A DNA stretch of 64,000 nt from FLUQ01 sp031550605 (GTDB lineage Bacteria > Desulfobacterota > Desulfovibrionia > Desulfovibrionales > Desulfovibrionaceae): positions 5,935 through 69,934 of the forward strand of contig JAVBOK010000041.1 in NCBI GenBank assembly GCA_031550605.1, read 5' to 3'. The notes below the pieces were generated by a model, which had not been told where the DNA came from, made no database searches, and saw only the letters and a program-made list of their open reading frames with translations. Position numbers and translations under genes: made by a program. Position 1 is the stretch's first letter; every line of letters begins with the position of its first letter. This document shows positions 53,271 through 63,574 of the stretch, one piece after another.

Positions 53271-53461
53271 GCAACAAGCTTCGCGAGGCCCCGCCCCGCT
53301 CCCTGCAAGAAACCCGGCCGTTCCGCGGGACGGCGGAACGGGGCGGGAAACGGAGCGACCCCGTCCGAAGGGCGAGAACCCGGACAGCCCGGGTCATGCC
53401 CCTTGACCCGCAATAAAAAAACTTTTCAGGACATGCACTCAACCTGGCGGACTGTGGCCGG

Positions 53462-54712
53462 CTACGCGCCGTCCCAGCGTTTGTACAGCATGCTCACGTT
53501 GGTGCTGCCGAACCCGGCGGAGTTGCACAGAGCATACTGCGGGTCCAGCTTCTTCGGCCCCTGGCCCATGTAGTTCAGATCGCATTCGGGGTCCGGGTTC
53601 TCATAGTTGAGGGTGCCGGGCACCATGCCGGTTTGCAGGGTCAGCACCGTGAACACGCTTTCAACGCCGCCCGCGCCGCCCAGAAGATGCCCGGTCTGGG
53701 ACTTGTTGGCGCAGATGGCCAGGTTGTACGCGTGCTTGCCGAACACGCGCTTGATGGCGCGGGTTTCGCATACGTCGTTGAGCTGCGTGGACGTGCCGTG
53801 GGCATTGACGTGCGCCACCGCTTCAGGCTTGATGTCCGCCTCGTCCATGGCGTTCTGCATGGCCCGGGCGAGCCCCTCGCCGTTCTCGTCCGGGGCCGTG
53901 ATGTGAAAGGCGTCGGAAGCCGCGCCGAACCCGACGATTTCCGCGTAAATTTTCGCGCCGCGCTTGTGCGCGCTTTCCAGACTTTCCACAAAAAAGACGC
54001 CGCAGCCTTCACCCATCACAAAGCCGTCACGGTCCCTGTCAAAGGGGCGCGACGCCCGTTCGGGATCGTCATTGCGGGTGGACAGGGCTTTCAGGGCGGT
54101 GAAGCCTGAAACCCCCATGGGGGTGATGGTGGCTTCCACCCCGCCGGAAACCAGGGCGTCGCAACGGCCCATGACAATTTCCGTATACGCGTGCCCGATG
54201 GCGTGCAGGCCGGAGGAACAAGCGCTGGTCATGACCACGTTGGTGCCCTTCAGCCCCGCCAGTATGGATATCTGGCCCGGCGCCATGTTGGAGATCAGCA
54301 TGGGGATGAAAAAGGGCGACACCTTGTTCGGTCCCGCTTCGACAAGGCGGGTGTGAAAGGCCTCGATGGTGTTCAGGCCGCCCAGGCCCACGCCCAGCAT
54401 GACGCCGACCCTGTGCGCGTTTTCTTCCGTGACCGTAAAACCGGAATCCTTCAACGCGGCAAGCCCGCCGGCAACGCCGACCTGCACGAAGCGGTCCATG
54501 CGTTTTGCGGTCTTGGCGGGCAGGCCGTAGTTTTCCGGATCAAAATTCTTGATCTCGCCCGCAATGCGGGTGGTAAATTCGGAAGCGTCAAAATGGGTGA
54601 TGGGACCGATGCCGGATTTGCCGGCGATCAGGGCGTCCCAGCTTGACGTGACATCGCCGCCCAGCGGGGTGATGGCGGAAAGACCGGTGATAACGACACG
54701 CTTTTTGATCAT
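53462..54712 (-). CDS. fabF: 3-oxoacyl-ACP synthase II (KAS II)
   Basis: This 416-residue condensing enzyme extends acyl-ACP with malonyl-ACP. The catalytic Cys is at about 165 in TSACSSGLHA, with the His residues in VNAHGTSTQLND and KSQTGHLLGGAG, completing the Cys-His-His triad. The ATG at 54712 has GAAGG upstream; the longer reading is not protein-like. It lies 256 bases after acpP, with a hairpin between. It is part of the fatty-acid elongation cluster. Confidence 0.96.
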   Translation of the reverse strand: MIKKRVVITGLSAITPLGGDVTSSWDALIAGKSGIGPITHFDASEFTTRIAGEIKNFDPENYGLPAKTAKRMDRFVQVGVAGGLAALKDSGFTVTEENAHRVGVMLGVGLGGLNTIEAFHTRLVEAGPNKVSPFFIPMLISNMAPGQISILAGLKGTNVVMTSACSSGLHAIGHAYTEIVMGRCDALVSGGVEATITPMGVSGFTALKALSTRNDDPERASRPFDRDRDGFVMGEGCGVFFVESLESAHKRGAKIYAEIVGFGAASDAFHITAPDENGEGLARAMQNAMDEADIKPEAVAHVNAHGTSTQLNDVCETRAIKRVFGKHAYNLAICANKSQTGHLLGGAGGVESVFTVLTLQTGMVPGTLNYENPDPECDLNYMGQGPKKLDPQYALCNSAGFGSTNVSMLYKRWDGA

Positions 54713-54903
54713 GGGTAACCTTCCTGGGCTGCACGCGGGGCTTGCGACGAACACGCCGCGACAGCCCAGCGGGACGTCTTGCGCGGGCCTGTGACGCGGA
54801 GCGCAAGCGCATTGCGCTCCGCGTCATCGCCGGACACCGGTCCGGCGCGCCGCAAAAACAGCGGGGCAAGCCGAAAAGCCGCGCCTTCCGGCGCAAAGGC
54901 TTT

Positions 54904-54931
54904 GGAGCAAAAACACGGCGTTTTTTGCTCC
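54904..54931 (-). terminator. Hairpin after acpP
   Basis: GGAGCAAAAA and TTTTTGCTCC form a stem about 38 bases beyond the acpP stop. With a second hairpin (CGGAGCGCAA/TTGCGCTCCG near 54795-54820) it could cut transcription so that ACP is made in excess of FabF. Confidence 0.55.
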
Positions 54932-54968
54932 ACGGAACAGACGCTCCCGCCGCGCAGGAGAAAACCGG

Positions 54969-55199
54969 CTACTGCCGGGACTGGATATAAGAAATGGCGT
55001 CTTTGACTTTCAGAATTTTCTGAGCGTCTTCGTCGTCGATTTCCAGTTTGAATTCTTCTTCCATGGCCATGATCAGTTCGGTCAGGTCCAGGGAATCCGC
55101 GCCCAGATCTTCGATGAACGACGCTTCGGGCTTGACCTCGTCGGCGGAAACGCTGAGTTGGTCCATAATGATTTTTTTCACTTTTTCTTCAACAGACAT
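54969..55199 (-). CDS. acpP: Acyl carrier protein
   Basis: This 76-residue acidic protein carries the phosphopantetheine Ser at about 36 in the GADSLDLTEL motif. The start MSVEEKVKKI has GGAGG upstream. It holds growing acyl chains for FabG, FabF and FabH. It lies 52 bases after fabG. No unusual residues. Confidence 0.98.
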   Translation of the reverse strand: MSVEEKVKKIIMDQLSVSADEVKPEASFIEDLGADSLDLTELIMAMEEEFKLEIDDEDAQKILKVKDAISYIQSRQ

Positions 55200-55251
55200 A
55201 CATCCTCCAAAGGGTAGTGTGCACATGTTCAGGGAATGGCATTAGTTGTCA

Positions 55252-55995
55252 TCAGCAATACAGGCCGCCGTTGACGGCCAGAATCTGTCCGGTAATGTAG
55301 CCGGCCTTGTCGGAAGCCAGAAAAGCCACCGCGGCCGCGACGTCCTCCGCCACGCCGAAACGGCGCAGGGGGATCTGCTCCAGATACTGGGAACGGGCTT
55401 CTTCGGGCAGGGCGGCGGTCATGTCGGTTTCAATGAAGCCGGGCGCCACGGCGTTCACCGTGATGCTGCGGCCCGCCAGTTCCCTGGCCGCCGCTTTGGT
55501 CAGGCCGATCATGCCCGCCTTGGCGGAAGAGTAGTTGATCTGCCCCGCGTTGCCCATCTGGCCCGAAACGGACGTAATGTTGATGATGCGGCCGCGGCGC
55601 TGCCGGGTCATGATTTTCGCCGCCTCGCGCAGGCAGACGAAGGCCCCGCGCAGATTGACGTTCAGGACGGAGTCCCAGTCTTCGTCCTTCATGCGCAGCA
55701 CAAGGCCATCTTTGGTGATGCCGGCGTTGTTGACCAGCACGTCCAGGCGGACCTTGTCCTTGATTTCATTCTGAAAAAACGCGGCCACCGCGGCGGGGTC
55801 GCCCACGTCCAGGCGAAAGGCGCGGGCAGCCCCGCCCCTTGCCGCAATGGCCCCGACCACGTCCTCGGCCTGTTCGGGTTTGCTCACATAGGTCAGGTAG
55901 ACCATGTAGCCGTGCCCCGCCAGGGTTTCCGCGACACATTTGCCGATGCCGCGCGAAGCGCCCGTCACCAGAGCAGTGCTGACTAAATCGTTCAT
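55252..55995 (-). CDS. fabG: 3-oxoacyl-ACP reductase
   Basis: This 247-residue short-chain dehydrogenase reduces 3-oxoacyl-ACP with NADPH. It has the cofactor motif TGASRGIGKCVAE, NNAGITKD, and the catalytic set Ser in NITSVSGQMG and YSSAKAGMIGLTKA (Tyr-x3-Lys). The closing AVNGGLYC is typical of FabG. It lies between fabH and acpP. Confidence 0.96.
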   Translation of the reverse strand: MNDLVSTALVTGASRGIGKCVAETLAGHGYMVYLTYVSKPEQAEDVVGAIAARGGAARAFRLDVGDPAAVAAFFQNEIKDKVRLDVLVNNAGITKDGLVLRMKDEDWDSVLNVNLRGAFVCLREAAKIMTRQRRGRIINITSVSGQMGNAGQINYSSAKAGMIGLTKAAARELAGRSITVNAVAPGFIETDMTAALPEEARSQYLEQIPLRRFGVAEDVAAAVAFLASDKAGYITGQILAVNGGLYC

Positions 55996-56066
55996 GAATT
56001 TCCCGCCGCGTGTGTTTCAAACGCAAAAGCGCCCTATATCAAAAGAAGCCCGGACTGGCAATTCAT

Positions 56067-57065
56067 TCAAAAACGCAACAGCGCCGCGCCCCAGGTCAGC
56101 CCGCCGCCAAAGGTCGTAACCAGAACCCGCGCGCCCTTTTGCACCCGGCCGGCGGCATGCGCTTCCGCCAGGGCAAGAGGGATGGAGGCGGCGGACGTGT
56201 TGCCCCGCTCGTGCACGTTGACGAACACCCTGCCCGTCTGCACGGCCAGCTTGTCGCCCACGGCTTCGATTATCCGCGAATTGGCCTGGTGCGGCACGAA
56301 AAGGTCGATGTCGTCCATGGTCAGGCTGTTGCGCTCCAGCACGTTCAGGCACACGGCGGCCATGTTGCGCACCGCGTGCTTGAACACGTCGCGCCCGGCC
56401 ATGCGCACGAAATATTCCGGTCCCACCGCATCGCCTAGCGCATAGCCCGCGCCGATGTCGCGGCCGTGGCCGAAACGCAGCAAGGGTCCCAGAGAACCGT
56501 CGGAAGAGACGCTGATGTCGACCAGTTCCGCCAGGGGATTCGCGCCGGCGCGGTTTTTGCCGCCCAGAACGACAGCCCCGGCCCCGTCCCCGAACAGAAC
56601 GCAGGTGGAGCGGTCTTCCCAGTTGACCCGGGTGGACAGCGTATCCACCGCCGCCAGCAGGATCAGGGCGTCGGGATCGACGGCCAGCAGGCCTTGCGCG
56701 ACGACAAGGCCGTACAGAAAACCGCTGCAGGCCGCGTTCAGGTCAAGGGCGAACAGGTTTTTGATGCCCAGCTTGTGGCTGAGCGTGCACGCCGCGGCCG
56801 GGGTGCCTTCGTCCGCGGTGCAGGTGGCGTAGAGGATGTGGGTCAGTTCGGCAGGTTCCCGCCCGGCGGCGCACAAGGCCCGGACAGAGGCTTCGTACCC
56901 CAGGTCGACGTTGCACTGGCCGGGGGCAAGGTAATGCCGCCGCTCGATGCCGGTGCGGGCCACGATCCATTCATTGTCGGTGTCGACAAATTTGGCCAGG
57001 TCGTCGTTGCTCACGACCCGGTCAGGCACGTGCCCGCCCAGCCCCAGAACAAAAGGAATGTGCAT
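56067..57065 (-). CDS. fabH: 3-oxoacyl-ACP synthase III (KAS III)
   Basis: This 332-residue enzyme starts fatty-acid synthesis by condensing acetyl-CoA with malonyl-ACP. Catalytic Cys is at about 113 in LNAACSGFLYGL, His in VPHQANSRI and Asn in GNTSAASIPLAL, forming the Cys-His-Asn triad. It lies 13 bases after plsX and 71 before fabG. The ribosome site is weak, so coupling to plsX is likely. Confidence 0.96.
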   Translation of the reverse strand: MHIPFVLGLGGHVPDRVVSNDDLAKFVDTDNEWIVARTGIERRHYLAPGQCNVDLGYEASVRALCAAGREPAELTHILYATCTADEGTPAAACTLSHKLGIKNLFALDLNAACSGFLYGLVVAQGLLAVDPDALILLAAVDTLSTRVNWEDRSTCVLFGDGAGAVVLGGKNRAGANPLAELVDISVSSDGSLGPLLRFGHGRDIGAGYALGDAVGPEYFVRMAGRDVFKHAVRNMAAVCLNVLERNSLTMDDIDLFVPHQANSRIIEAVGDKLAVQTGRVFVNVHERGNTSAASIPLALAEAHAAGRVQKGARVLVTTFGGGLTWGAALLRF

Positions 57066-57078
57066 GATGCGCTCGATT

Positions 57079-58119
57079 CTATTTGATGGCTTTGCCGTAC
57101 CGGGTCAGTTCCTCGTTGGCCGTAATGGCGTCAACCAGGCGCTGGTTCGTGCCTTTGCGGACATAGGTCGCGGCCATGCGGGTGGCGCTGGCCACGGCTT
57201 TCGCGCTGGAACGCCCATGCCCGACCACGGCAATGCCCTGCAGACCCAGAAGGGGGGCTCCGCCGTATTCGGCGTAGTCCACGAATTTGGCGAACCGCTT
57301 GAACGCGCTTTTGGCCAGCAAGGTGCCCAGTTTCGGCAGAATGCCCGCGAACAGCTCACGTTTCAGCAGGCGGGAAAACGAGGAGGCGAGGCCTTCGGAA
57401 AGTTTCAGGGCCACGTTGCCCACGAAACCGTCGCAGACCACAACGTCCACCTCGCCGGTAAACAGGTCGCGGCCTTCGACGTTGCCCACAAAATTCAGGT
57501 TGTGGGCCAGCTTGAACAATTCGTATGTTTCCTTGACCAGGGTGTTGCCCTTGCCCTCTTCTTCGCCGATGGACAAAAGGCCCAGGCGGGGGGCTTCCAG
57601 ATCAAGCATGTCCCTGGCGAAAGCGTTGGCCATCAGCCCGAACTGGAACAGGTGGTGGGGCTTGCAATCCACGTTGGCCCCCACGTCCAGCAGGACCATG
57701 GGCGCTTTTTCCGTGGGCAGCAGCGTCGCCAGAGCCGGGCGCTCCACGCCGGGCACCCGCCCCATGATGAACATGCCGCAGGCGACGGTCGCGCCCGAAT
57801 GCCCGGGGCTGATCACGCCGTCGGCAAGCCCGTCCCTGACCAGGCGGCAGGCGACCTGGATGGATGCGTTTTTTTTGCGGCGCAGAATGTCCGAAGGTTT
57901 TTCGTCCATTTCCACGACCTCGTCGGCGTGCACGACCTTGACGTCAAGCCCGGCAAGGTCCAGCTTTGCCAGCTCGGCTTCGACGGCATCCGTGCGCCCG
58001 ACCAGCAGCAGGGAAAAGTCCCCGGCCCGGGCGGCGTCGACAGCGCCCGGAACGACCACTGGAGGACCGAAATCCCCGCCCATGGCGTCCACGGCGATGA
58101 TGGGCGCGCGTGTGGCCAT
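57079..58119 (-). CDS. plsX: Phosphate acyltransferase
   Basis: This 346-residue PlsX makes acyl-phosphate from acyl-ACP for phospholipid synthesis. It shows the N-terminal IIAVDAMGGDFGP and the DGFVGNVALKLSEG and EYGGAPLLGL motifs. The ATG at 58119 is chosen because the longer reading overlaps rpmF. It lies five bases after rpmF, an order conserved in many bacteria. Confidence 0.96.
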   Translation of the reverse strand: MATRAPIIAVDAMGGDFGPPVVVPGAVDAARAGDFSLLLVGRTDAVEAELAKLDLAGLDVKVVHADEVVEMDEKPSDILRRKKNASIQVACRLVRDGLADGVISPGHSGATVACGMFIMGRVPGVERPALATLLPTEKAPMVLLDVGANVDCKPHHLFQFGLMANAFARDMLDLEAPRLGLLSIGEEEGKGNTLVKETYELFKLAHNLNFVGNVEGRDLFTGEVDVVVCDGFVGNVALKLSEGLASSFSRLLKRELFAGILPKLGTLLAKSAFKRFAKFVDYAEYGGAPLLGLQGIAVVGHGRSSAKAVASATRMAATYVRKGTNQRLVDAITANEELTRYGKAIK

Positions 58120-58124
58120 AAGGC

Positions 58125-58307
58125 TTATTCCGCGGCGGGCAGAGGCAGGACCTGACGGCCCCGATACGTCCCGCAGGCGCTGCACACGGTGTGGGGCAGC
58201 GTGGCTTCGCCGCATTTGCAGATGACCACGGGCGGCACGGCCGCATGGTGATGCGAACGGCGCATCCCCTTTTTGGACTTGGATTTTTTCGTCTGTTGAA
58301 CAGCCAT
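58125..58307 (-). CDS. rpmF: Ribosomal protein bL32
   Basis: This 60-residue basic protein has MAVQQTKKSKSKKGMRRSHH and four cysteines in CKCG...CSACG, the zinc-ribbon form. It lies between the DUF177 gene and plsX. It is a structural protein of the large ribosomal subunit. Confidence 0.97.
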   Translation of the reverse strand: MAVQQTKKSKSKKGMRRSHHHAAVPPVVICKCGEATLPHTVCSACGTYRGRQVLPLPAAE

Positions 58308-58349
58308 GATGCTCTCCTTGCCGCGGAACCGTCCGCAGCGGTAGTTCTT

Positions 58350-58898
58350 TTATTTCTCCCGCACTTTCAGGCCCTTCAGGGCCGCAAAGCGCGGATCGGC
58401 AGTATCGGCGACGCACGAGCAGGGCACGGCGTTCCTGTTGGTCCCGCACCGCGGGCACAGGCCCCTGCAGCCGGGATCACACAGCGGTTTCATGGGCAGG
58501 GCCAGCAAAAATTCTTCCCAGGCCAGCGCCGCCAGGTTGATCTCCACCCCCTGGCCGAGAGGAGCAGGGCGCAGCACCTCGGCATCCACGTCCGGCGCTT
58601 CGTCCTCGCCGGGACGCAGCCCCGGAAACGGCTCGAAACTGTCAACCTTCTGGTTGACCGCGATGACCGCATCTTCCATGCACCGGTTGCAGGGAACAGC
58701 CACCCGCCCCGTGATCGAACCCCGGATCAGCACGCCGTCATCCTGCACCATCAGCAGGAATTCCGCCCGCAAAGGTTCCCGAATCGTACAGGAAAGGCCG
58801 AATTCCGCAATAGGCCCAAGCCAGATCGCCTGGTCATCCAGCACGAAACGCTTGCCCGCCGCCGGAATGTTCTGCAGCAGAATCCACGAGGACACCAT
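58350..58898 (-). CDS. DUF177 (YceD-like) protein
   Basis: This 182-residue protein has the DUF177 pattern with RVAVPCNRCMEDAVIAV and the closing cysteine-rich CDPGCRGLCPRCG, followed by an acidic middle. DUF177 proteins sit next to rpmF in many bacteria and have been linked to ribosome or rRNA biogenesis; the role is not settled. The ATG at 58898 has AAGGTG upstream and is preferred to a longer reading. Confidence 0.9.
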   Translation of the reverse strand: MVSSWILLQNIPAAGKRFVLDDQAIWLGPIAEFGLSCTIREPLRAEFLLMVQDDGVLIRGSITGRVAVPCNRCMEDAVIAVNQKVDSFEPFPGLRPGEDEAPDVDAEVLRPAPLGQGVEINLAALAWEEFLLALPMKPLCDPGCRGLCPRCGTNRNAVPCSCVADTADPRFAALKGLKVREK

Positions 58899-58953
58899 AA
58901 AGCACCTTGCCCCACCCTCAAAAATACCGTTATGTTCGGGATCGGGACGGGAC

Positions 58954-58983
58954 CTAGTACATGGGATCATTCCGCCTTGTCAA
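58954..58983 (-). promoter_or_regulatory. Sigma-70-type promoter of the DUF177-rpmF-plsX-fab operon
   Basis: TTGACA and TACTAG on the minus strand are 18 bases apart, about 55 bases before the DUF177 start. The remaining sequence to rpmB (58984-59187) is the divergent promoter region. Confidence 0.65.
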
Positions 58984-59187
58984 GAAAAGTTCGCGCTTGC
59001 CCGCCCGGCGCAACCGTGCGCTGCGCGGGATCAGGCCCGGCGCACAAGGCGGCGGCGGCCGCCCATCAAAAAAAACGGATGGCGAGAAAAGACTTGCCTT
59101 TTTGCAAGGGCCGGTATAGGAATCCTCTTCTTCGCCGGTCAGAGGACTCCATCTCCCGCCGGCTTACAGTATTTTCGGAGGTTCACC

Positions 59188-59403
59188 ATGGCAAAGCAAT
59201 GCGATATATGCGGTAAAAAGCCCCAGGTTGGCCACCATGTGAGCCATTCCAATATCAAGACCAAGCGCCGGTTCAACCCCAATCTGCAGAGCGTGCGCCA
59301 CCAGCGCGAAAACGGCGAAGTGACCACGGTCACGGTCTGCACCCGGTGCCTGCGCACCGGCGCCGTGCGCAAGCCGCCCGCCCGCCAGATTCCCCAGGCC
59401 TGA
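59188..59403 (+). CDS. rpmB: Ribosomal protein bL28
   Basis: This 71-residue basic protein starts MAKQCDICGKKPQVGHHVSH and has a second pair of cysteines in CTRCLRTG, giving the four-Cys zinc-ribbon form. GGAGG lies seven bases before the ATG. It is divergent from the rpmF operon and is followed by a terminator. Confidence 0.97.
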   Translation: MAKQCDICGKKPQVGHHVSHSNIKTKRRFNPNLQSVRHQRENGEVTTVTVCTRCLRTGAVRKPPARQIPQA

Positions 59404-59452
59404 GTCCCGGAGGCGGCCTCCGGCCGCCAGTGATCCCGCTTTTCCGGCAACG

Positions 59453-59495
59453 AACGACAATCCTCAAGCACAGATGGGGATTGTCGTTTGTTTTT
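59453..59495 (+). terminator. Rho-independent terminator of rpmB
   Basis: ACGACAATCC pairs with GGATTGTCGT, then TTGTTTTT. It lies 50 bases beyond the rpmB stop. Confidence 0.9.
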
Positions 59496-59670
59496 CCTTG
59501 CGGCCGCCCAGTCCACGCGCTTTTCATGCCGAGCCGTCAGCCCCGGAAAGATTTCCCGGCAACGGTCCGTCAATGCCGAAAGGCGGCTTCCGTCCGACCG
59601 GAAACCGCCTTTCGGCATCTGACTGCGGCGTTTTCCGCTTCAGATGCTTGCGTAACGGCCGGCAAAGCCG

Positions 59671-59735
59671 CTCCGCAAGCCGGGGTTTGCAAAGGCCCGC
59701 TCACTCCAGGGCGCCGGCGGGCTGTTTCAACAGCC
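59671..59735 (-). repeat. Dispersed intergenic repeat, copy C (diverged, partial)
   Basis: AAGCCGGGGTTTGCAAAGGC and the following bases resemble the AAAGCCGGGATTTACAAAGG part of copy B. It is shorter and less like A and B. The gap 59496-59754 holds no gene. Confidence 0.4.
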
Positions 59736-59754
59736 GCGCATCGCGCTTTCCGCT

Positions 59755-60510
59755 TCAGGCAGCCGCGTCCAGCAATATCCCTTTCGCGGTCAGCGGGTCC
59801 GTCAGATCACCGTACGGCGAGGCGGCTTTGGCCGGCTTTTTCCGCAGTTCCGCATACCGGGCCAGTACGGCGTTGATGCTGTCGGTCATGGCCCCGATCA
59901 GGGAATCTCCCATATCCGTGCCGTTGACCGACGCTCCGTCCGCCGAAATGGTGACCGCCAGAAATTCTTCGCTGCTTCCGTTCTCAAAGTAGGCATTGAG
60001 GCTGTCGTTCAAATCGCCGTTCAGATGGTTGATAAAGCCGTCCCCCGCCTCGATGCCGAAATTTTTGTCCACAAATTTGGCCACGTCCAGCAGGGCGTTG
60101 CCCAGGCTTTCCTCGGTCACGGGACCGTCGCCGACGCGCTTGTACACCAGGCCCATCATGACGGCGGCGGCTTTGTCGCCGAAATGGTCCGCCATATAGT
60201 TCACGCTGCCGGACAGGGCTTTTTCCAGACCGGCGGAGCGGGCGCCGTGTTCCGCCGCCCTGGCCTCCTGTTCGTTCCTGCCGGCATCACCCGCCCCTGG
60301 CGCCGCCTGTGCGCCTTCCATGCCCGGAACTCCGGAAACTCCGCCCGTCACCGCGTTCACCGGCGGCACGGGCGAGAGGGGGTCGTTCCCGCCGGCGCGG
60401 CGCACGATGTCCGCGGCGAAAGCGTCGCCCGTCTGCCGGGGCCGCAACAGCCGCGACGAGTTGTGCAAGGTCAGCAGGCCGTATGGGGATGAGAGCGTTC
60501 CGATTTCCAT
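59755..60510 (-). CDS. Hypothetical protein
   Basis: This 251-residue reading from an ATG at 60510 contains an N-terminal MEIGTLSSPYGLLTLHNSSR, a Pro/Gly/Ala-rich middle and a compact C-terminal part with the repeated acidic pattern LNGDLNDSLNAYFENGSSEEF. I do not recognise a family. No signal peptide or membrane segment is seen. The ATG at 60510 has a weak ribosome site; an earlier ATG at 60669 would lie within the ahcY terminator and is less likely. The composition is protein-like and the gene appears real. Distance from ahcY suggests its own promoter. Confidence 0.6.
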   Translation of the reverse strand: MEIGTLSSPYGLLTLHNSSRLLRPRQTGDAFAADIVRRAGGNDPLSPVPPVNAVTGGVSGVPGMEGAQAAPGAGDAGRNEQEARAAEHGARSAGLEKALSGSVNYMADHFGDKAAAVMMGLVYKRVGDGPVTEESLGNALLDVAKFVDKNFGIEAGDGFINHLNGDLNDSLNAYFENGSSEEFLAVTISADGASVNGTDMGDSLIGAMTDSINAVLARYAELRKKPAKAASPYGDLTDPLTAKGILLDAAA

Positions 60511-60607
60511 ACCGGATTGATCGACGGCAACGGCGGAAACTTTAGAGGGTTCCGCGTTGAAAACGCTCTGCCGGGGCAAAATTTTTTCCGCAAAAACAAA
60601 CCACGAC

Positions 60608-60648
60608 GGCGATGGCCGTCTTCCGCACTGCGGCAAACGGCCATCGCC
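60608..60648 (-). terminator. Terminator-like hairpin after ahcY
   Basis: GGCGATGGCCGT pairs with ACGGCCATCGCC and a T-rich stretch follows on the minus strand. Next to it, GCCCC-TATC-GGGGGC is a smaller hairpin. Confidence 0.6.
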
Positions 60649-60701
60649 CCTATCGGGGGCCAGGGGCATTATGCCCTGGTGGAGTGTGGGGCAGAGCCCC
60701 G

Positions 60702-62141
<1,440 letters not shown>

Positions 62142-62149
62142 GCTCTCCG

Positions 62150-63070
62150 TTACTGGGCGGAAGGTTCCGCCACGATTAAATGGATGAAAAGCCCCTGTTC
62201 CACGGCGATGCGCTCCGCTGTCCGCGGGGCGAATCCGGCCCTGGCCAGGGCGGCGGTCAAAGCCTCCATGGTAAAGCCAAGCCAGCGGTCGCCGTAGGAG
62301 GCGCGCATGGCCTCATTCTCGTGCCGGTCAAAATCGGCGATCACCAGACGGCCGTTCCTTTTCAGGGCGCGGCGCGCCTCTTCCAGGGCCGCCACCGGGG
62401 AAGACAGATGATGCAGCACCATGTTGATGGAGATGAAATCCGCCTCGCCGTCGCGCAGGGGCAGATGTTCCAGGTCGCCGATGCGCAGGGACACCCGGCC
62501 GGATTCGGAGGCGAAACGGCGCCGGGCCAATTCCAGCATGCGGGCGGAGCCGTCCACGCCGATCACTTCCCCGGCCGGTTCCAGCATGCGTTCGAGCACC
62601 TGCCCCGTGCCGCAGCCCAGATCCGCCGCCACGGCCCCGGCCGGCATGCGGGCCACGATGGCGCCGGGCAGGTCGAAGTCGCCCAGGACCTCACGGGCAA
62701 GGCAATCCCAGTCGTCGGCAATGGCATTGAAAAACTGGCGGGTGGACCGCAGCCGTTCGTCAATGACCCCGGCGGCCATGTCCAGGTCGGCCCTGGCCGC
62801 GTCGCCGGCCAGAAACGGCAGGACGGCGTCCAGAAATTTTCTGCCCGGCCCCTCTTCCACCGCCGCGTAAAAGACCCACAGCCCGTCGCGCCGCCAGGAC
62901 AGCAGCCCGGCGGAAGTCAGTATTTTCAGATGGCGTGAAACCCGCGACTGCCCCATGCCCAGAATGCTGATCAGCTCGTTGACGTTCAACTCGTAGCGGT
63001 TGAGCACATGCACCAGCCGCAGCCGGGTGTCGTCCGCCAGCGCCTTGAAAAATTGAAGAGCCTGAGTCAT
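62150..63070 (-). CDS. ArsR-family regulator fused to a SAM-dependent methyltransferase (SahR-like)
   Basis: This 306-residue protein has an ArsR winged helix at about residues 8-75 (LNVNELISILGMGQSRVSRHLKIL) and a class I methyltransferase domain from about 110 on, with the SAM motif VAADLGCGTGQVLERML and the later DLEHLPLRDGEADFISINMVLHHL. ArsR-type regulators next to ahcY, called SahR, sense S-adenosylhomocysteine and control methionine-cycle genes. The fusion suggests that the methyltransferase fold has become the ligand sensor. It precedes ahcY by eight bases. An AT-rich upstream region (63071-63140) may hold its own operator, but no clear palindrome is seen there. Confidence 0.9.
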   Translation of the reverse strand: MTQALQFFKALADDTRLRLVHVLNRYELNVNELISILGMGQSRVSRHLKILTSAGLLSWRRDGLWVFYAAVEEGPGRKFLDAVLPFLAGDAARADLDMAAGVIDERLRSTRQFFNAIADDWDCLAREVLGDFDLPGAIVARMPAGAVAADLGCGTGQVLERMLEPAGEVIGVDGSARMLELARRRFASESGRVSLRIGDLEHLPLRDGEADFISINMVLHHLSSPVAALEEARRALKRNGRLVIADFDRHENEAMRASYGDRWLGFTMEALTAALARAGFAPRTAERIAVEQGLFIHLIVAEPSAQ

Positions 63071-63253
63071 GCGGCACGCTGTCCGTTCATATCGTTATAT
63101 TCGAAATTCTTGATATTAAAATATTCATATTTGGGCATGCAGTCAAGCGCAAAAAATGAGTGGAACGAGAAACCCGGTCCGCGCGGGCCGGACCGGGTTT
63201 CACCATGGGCCCGCCTGCTTTTGGGGCACAGGACGGGCCGTGAAAAGACGCGG

Positions 63254-63574
63254 CTATCTCCTGCCGCCCGAACTCGCATCGCCGCCGCCGTCAGGGCCCG
63301 GCTGCTTCAGTCTGAGGTCGTCCATGACGTTCGTCACGCCCGGTATCGCTTTCACCCGGGTAAGGACATCCTCCCGTTCCGGAAAATTCTCAACCCATCC
63401 TTCCAGATAGACCCTGCCCCCGGAAACGCTGGCCTGCACGTCCGTGTAGCCGGCTATGGAAGCCCGCACACGTTCCTTGAGCGCCAGGTCCTGGGGACTG
63501 GGCTGCAACGCGGCGCAACCGGACAGGACAAACATCCCGGCCGCCAGCAACGCCGTCAGCATCAAACGTTTCAT
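63254..63574 (-). CDS. BON-domain lipoprotein
   Basis: This 106-residue lipoprotein starts MKRLMLTALLAAGMFVLSGC with the lipobox LSGC, so Cys20 is the likely lipidated residue. The BON-domain pattern (about 30-95) shows LKERVRASIAGYTDVQASVSGGRVYLEGWVENFPERED and VKAIPGVTNVMDDL (key run GRVYLEGWV). BON proteins such as OsmY bind membranes or help envelope stress tolerance. GGAGGT precedes the ATG; the reading from 63688 is not supported. It lies alone after the methyltransferase gene. Confidence 0.85.
   Translation of the reverse strand: MKRLMLTALLAAGMFVLSGCAALQPSPQDLALKERVRASIAGYTDVQASVSGGRVYLEGWVENFPEREDVLTRVKAIPGVTNVMDDLRLKQPGPDGGGDASSGGRR

Noticed and set aside
53110..53461. Possible glycine riboswitch upstream of glyA
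   Set aside because: No glycine-aptamer core is visible; the stretch is mostly dispersed repeat.
63071..63140. SahR-type palindromic operator upstream of the ArsR-methyltransferase gene
   Set aside because: The stretch is AT-rich with only a weak imperfect dyad (about 12 of 20 positions), not enough to call a site.
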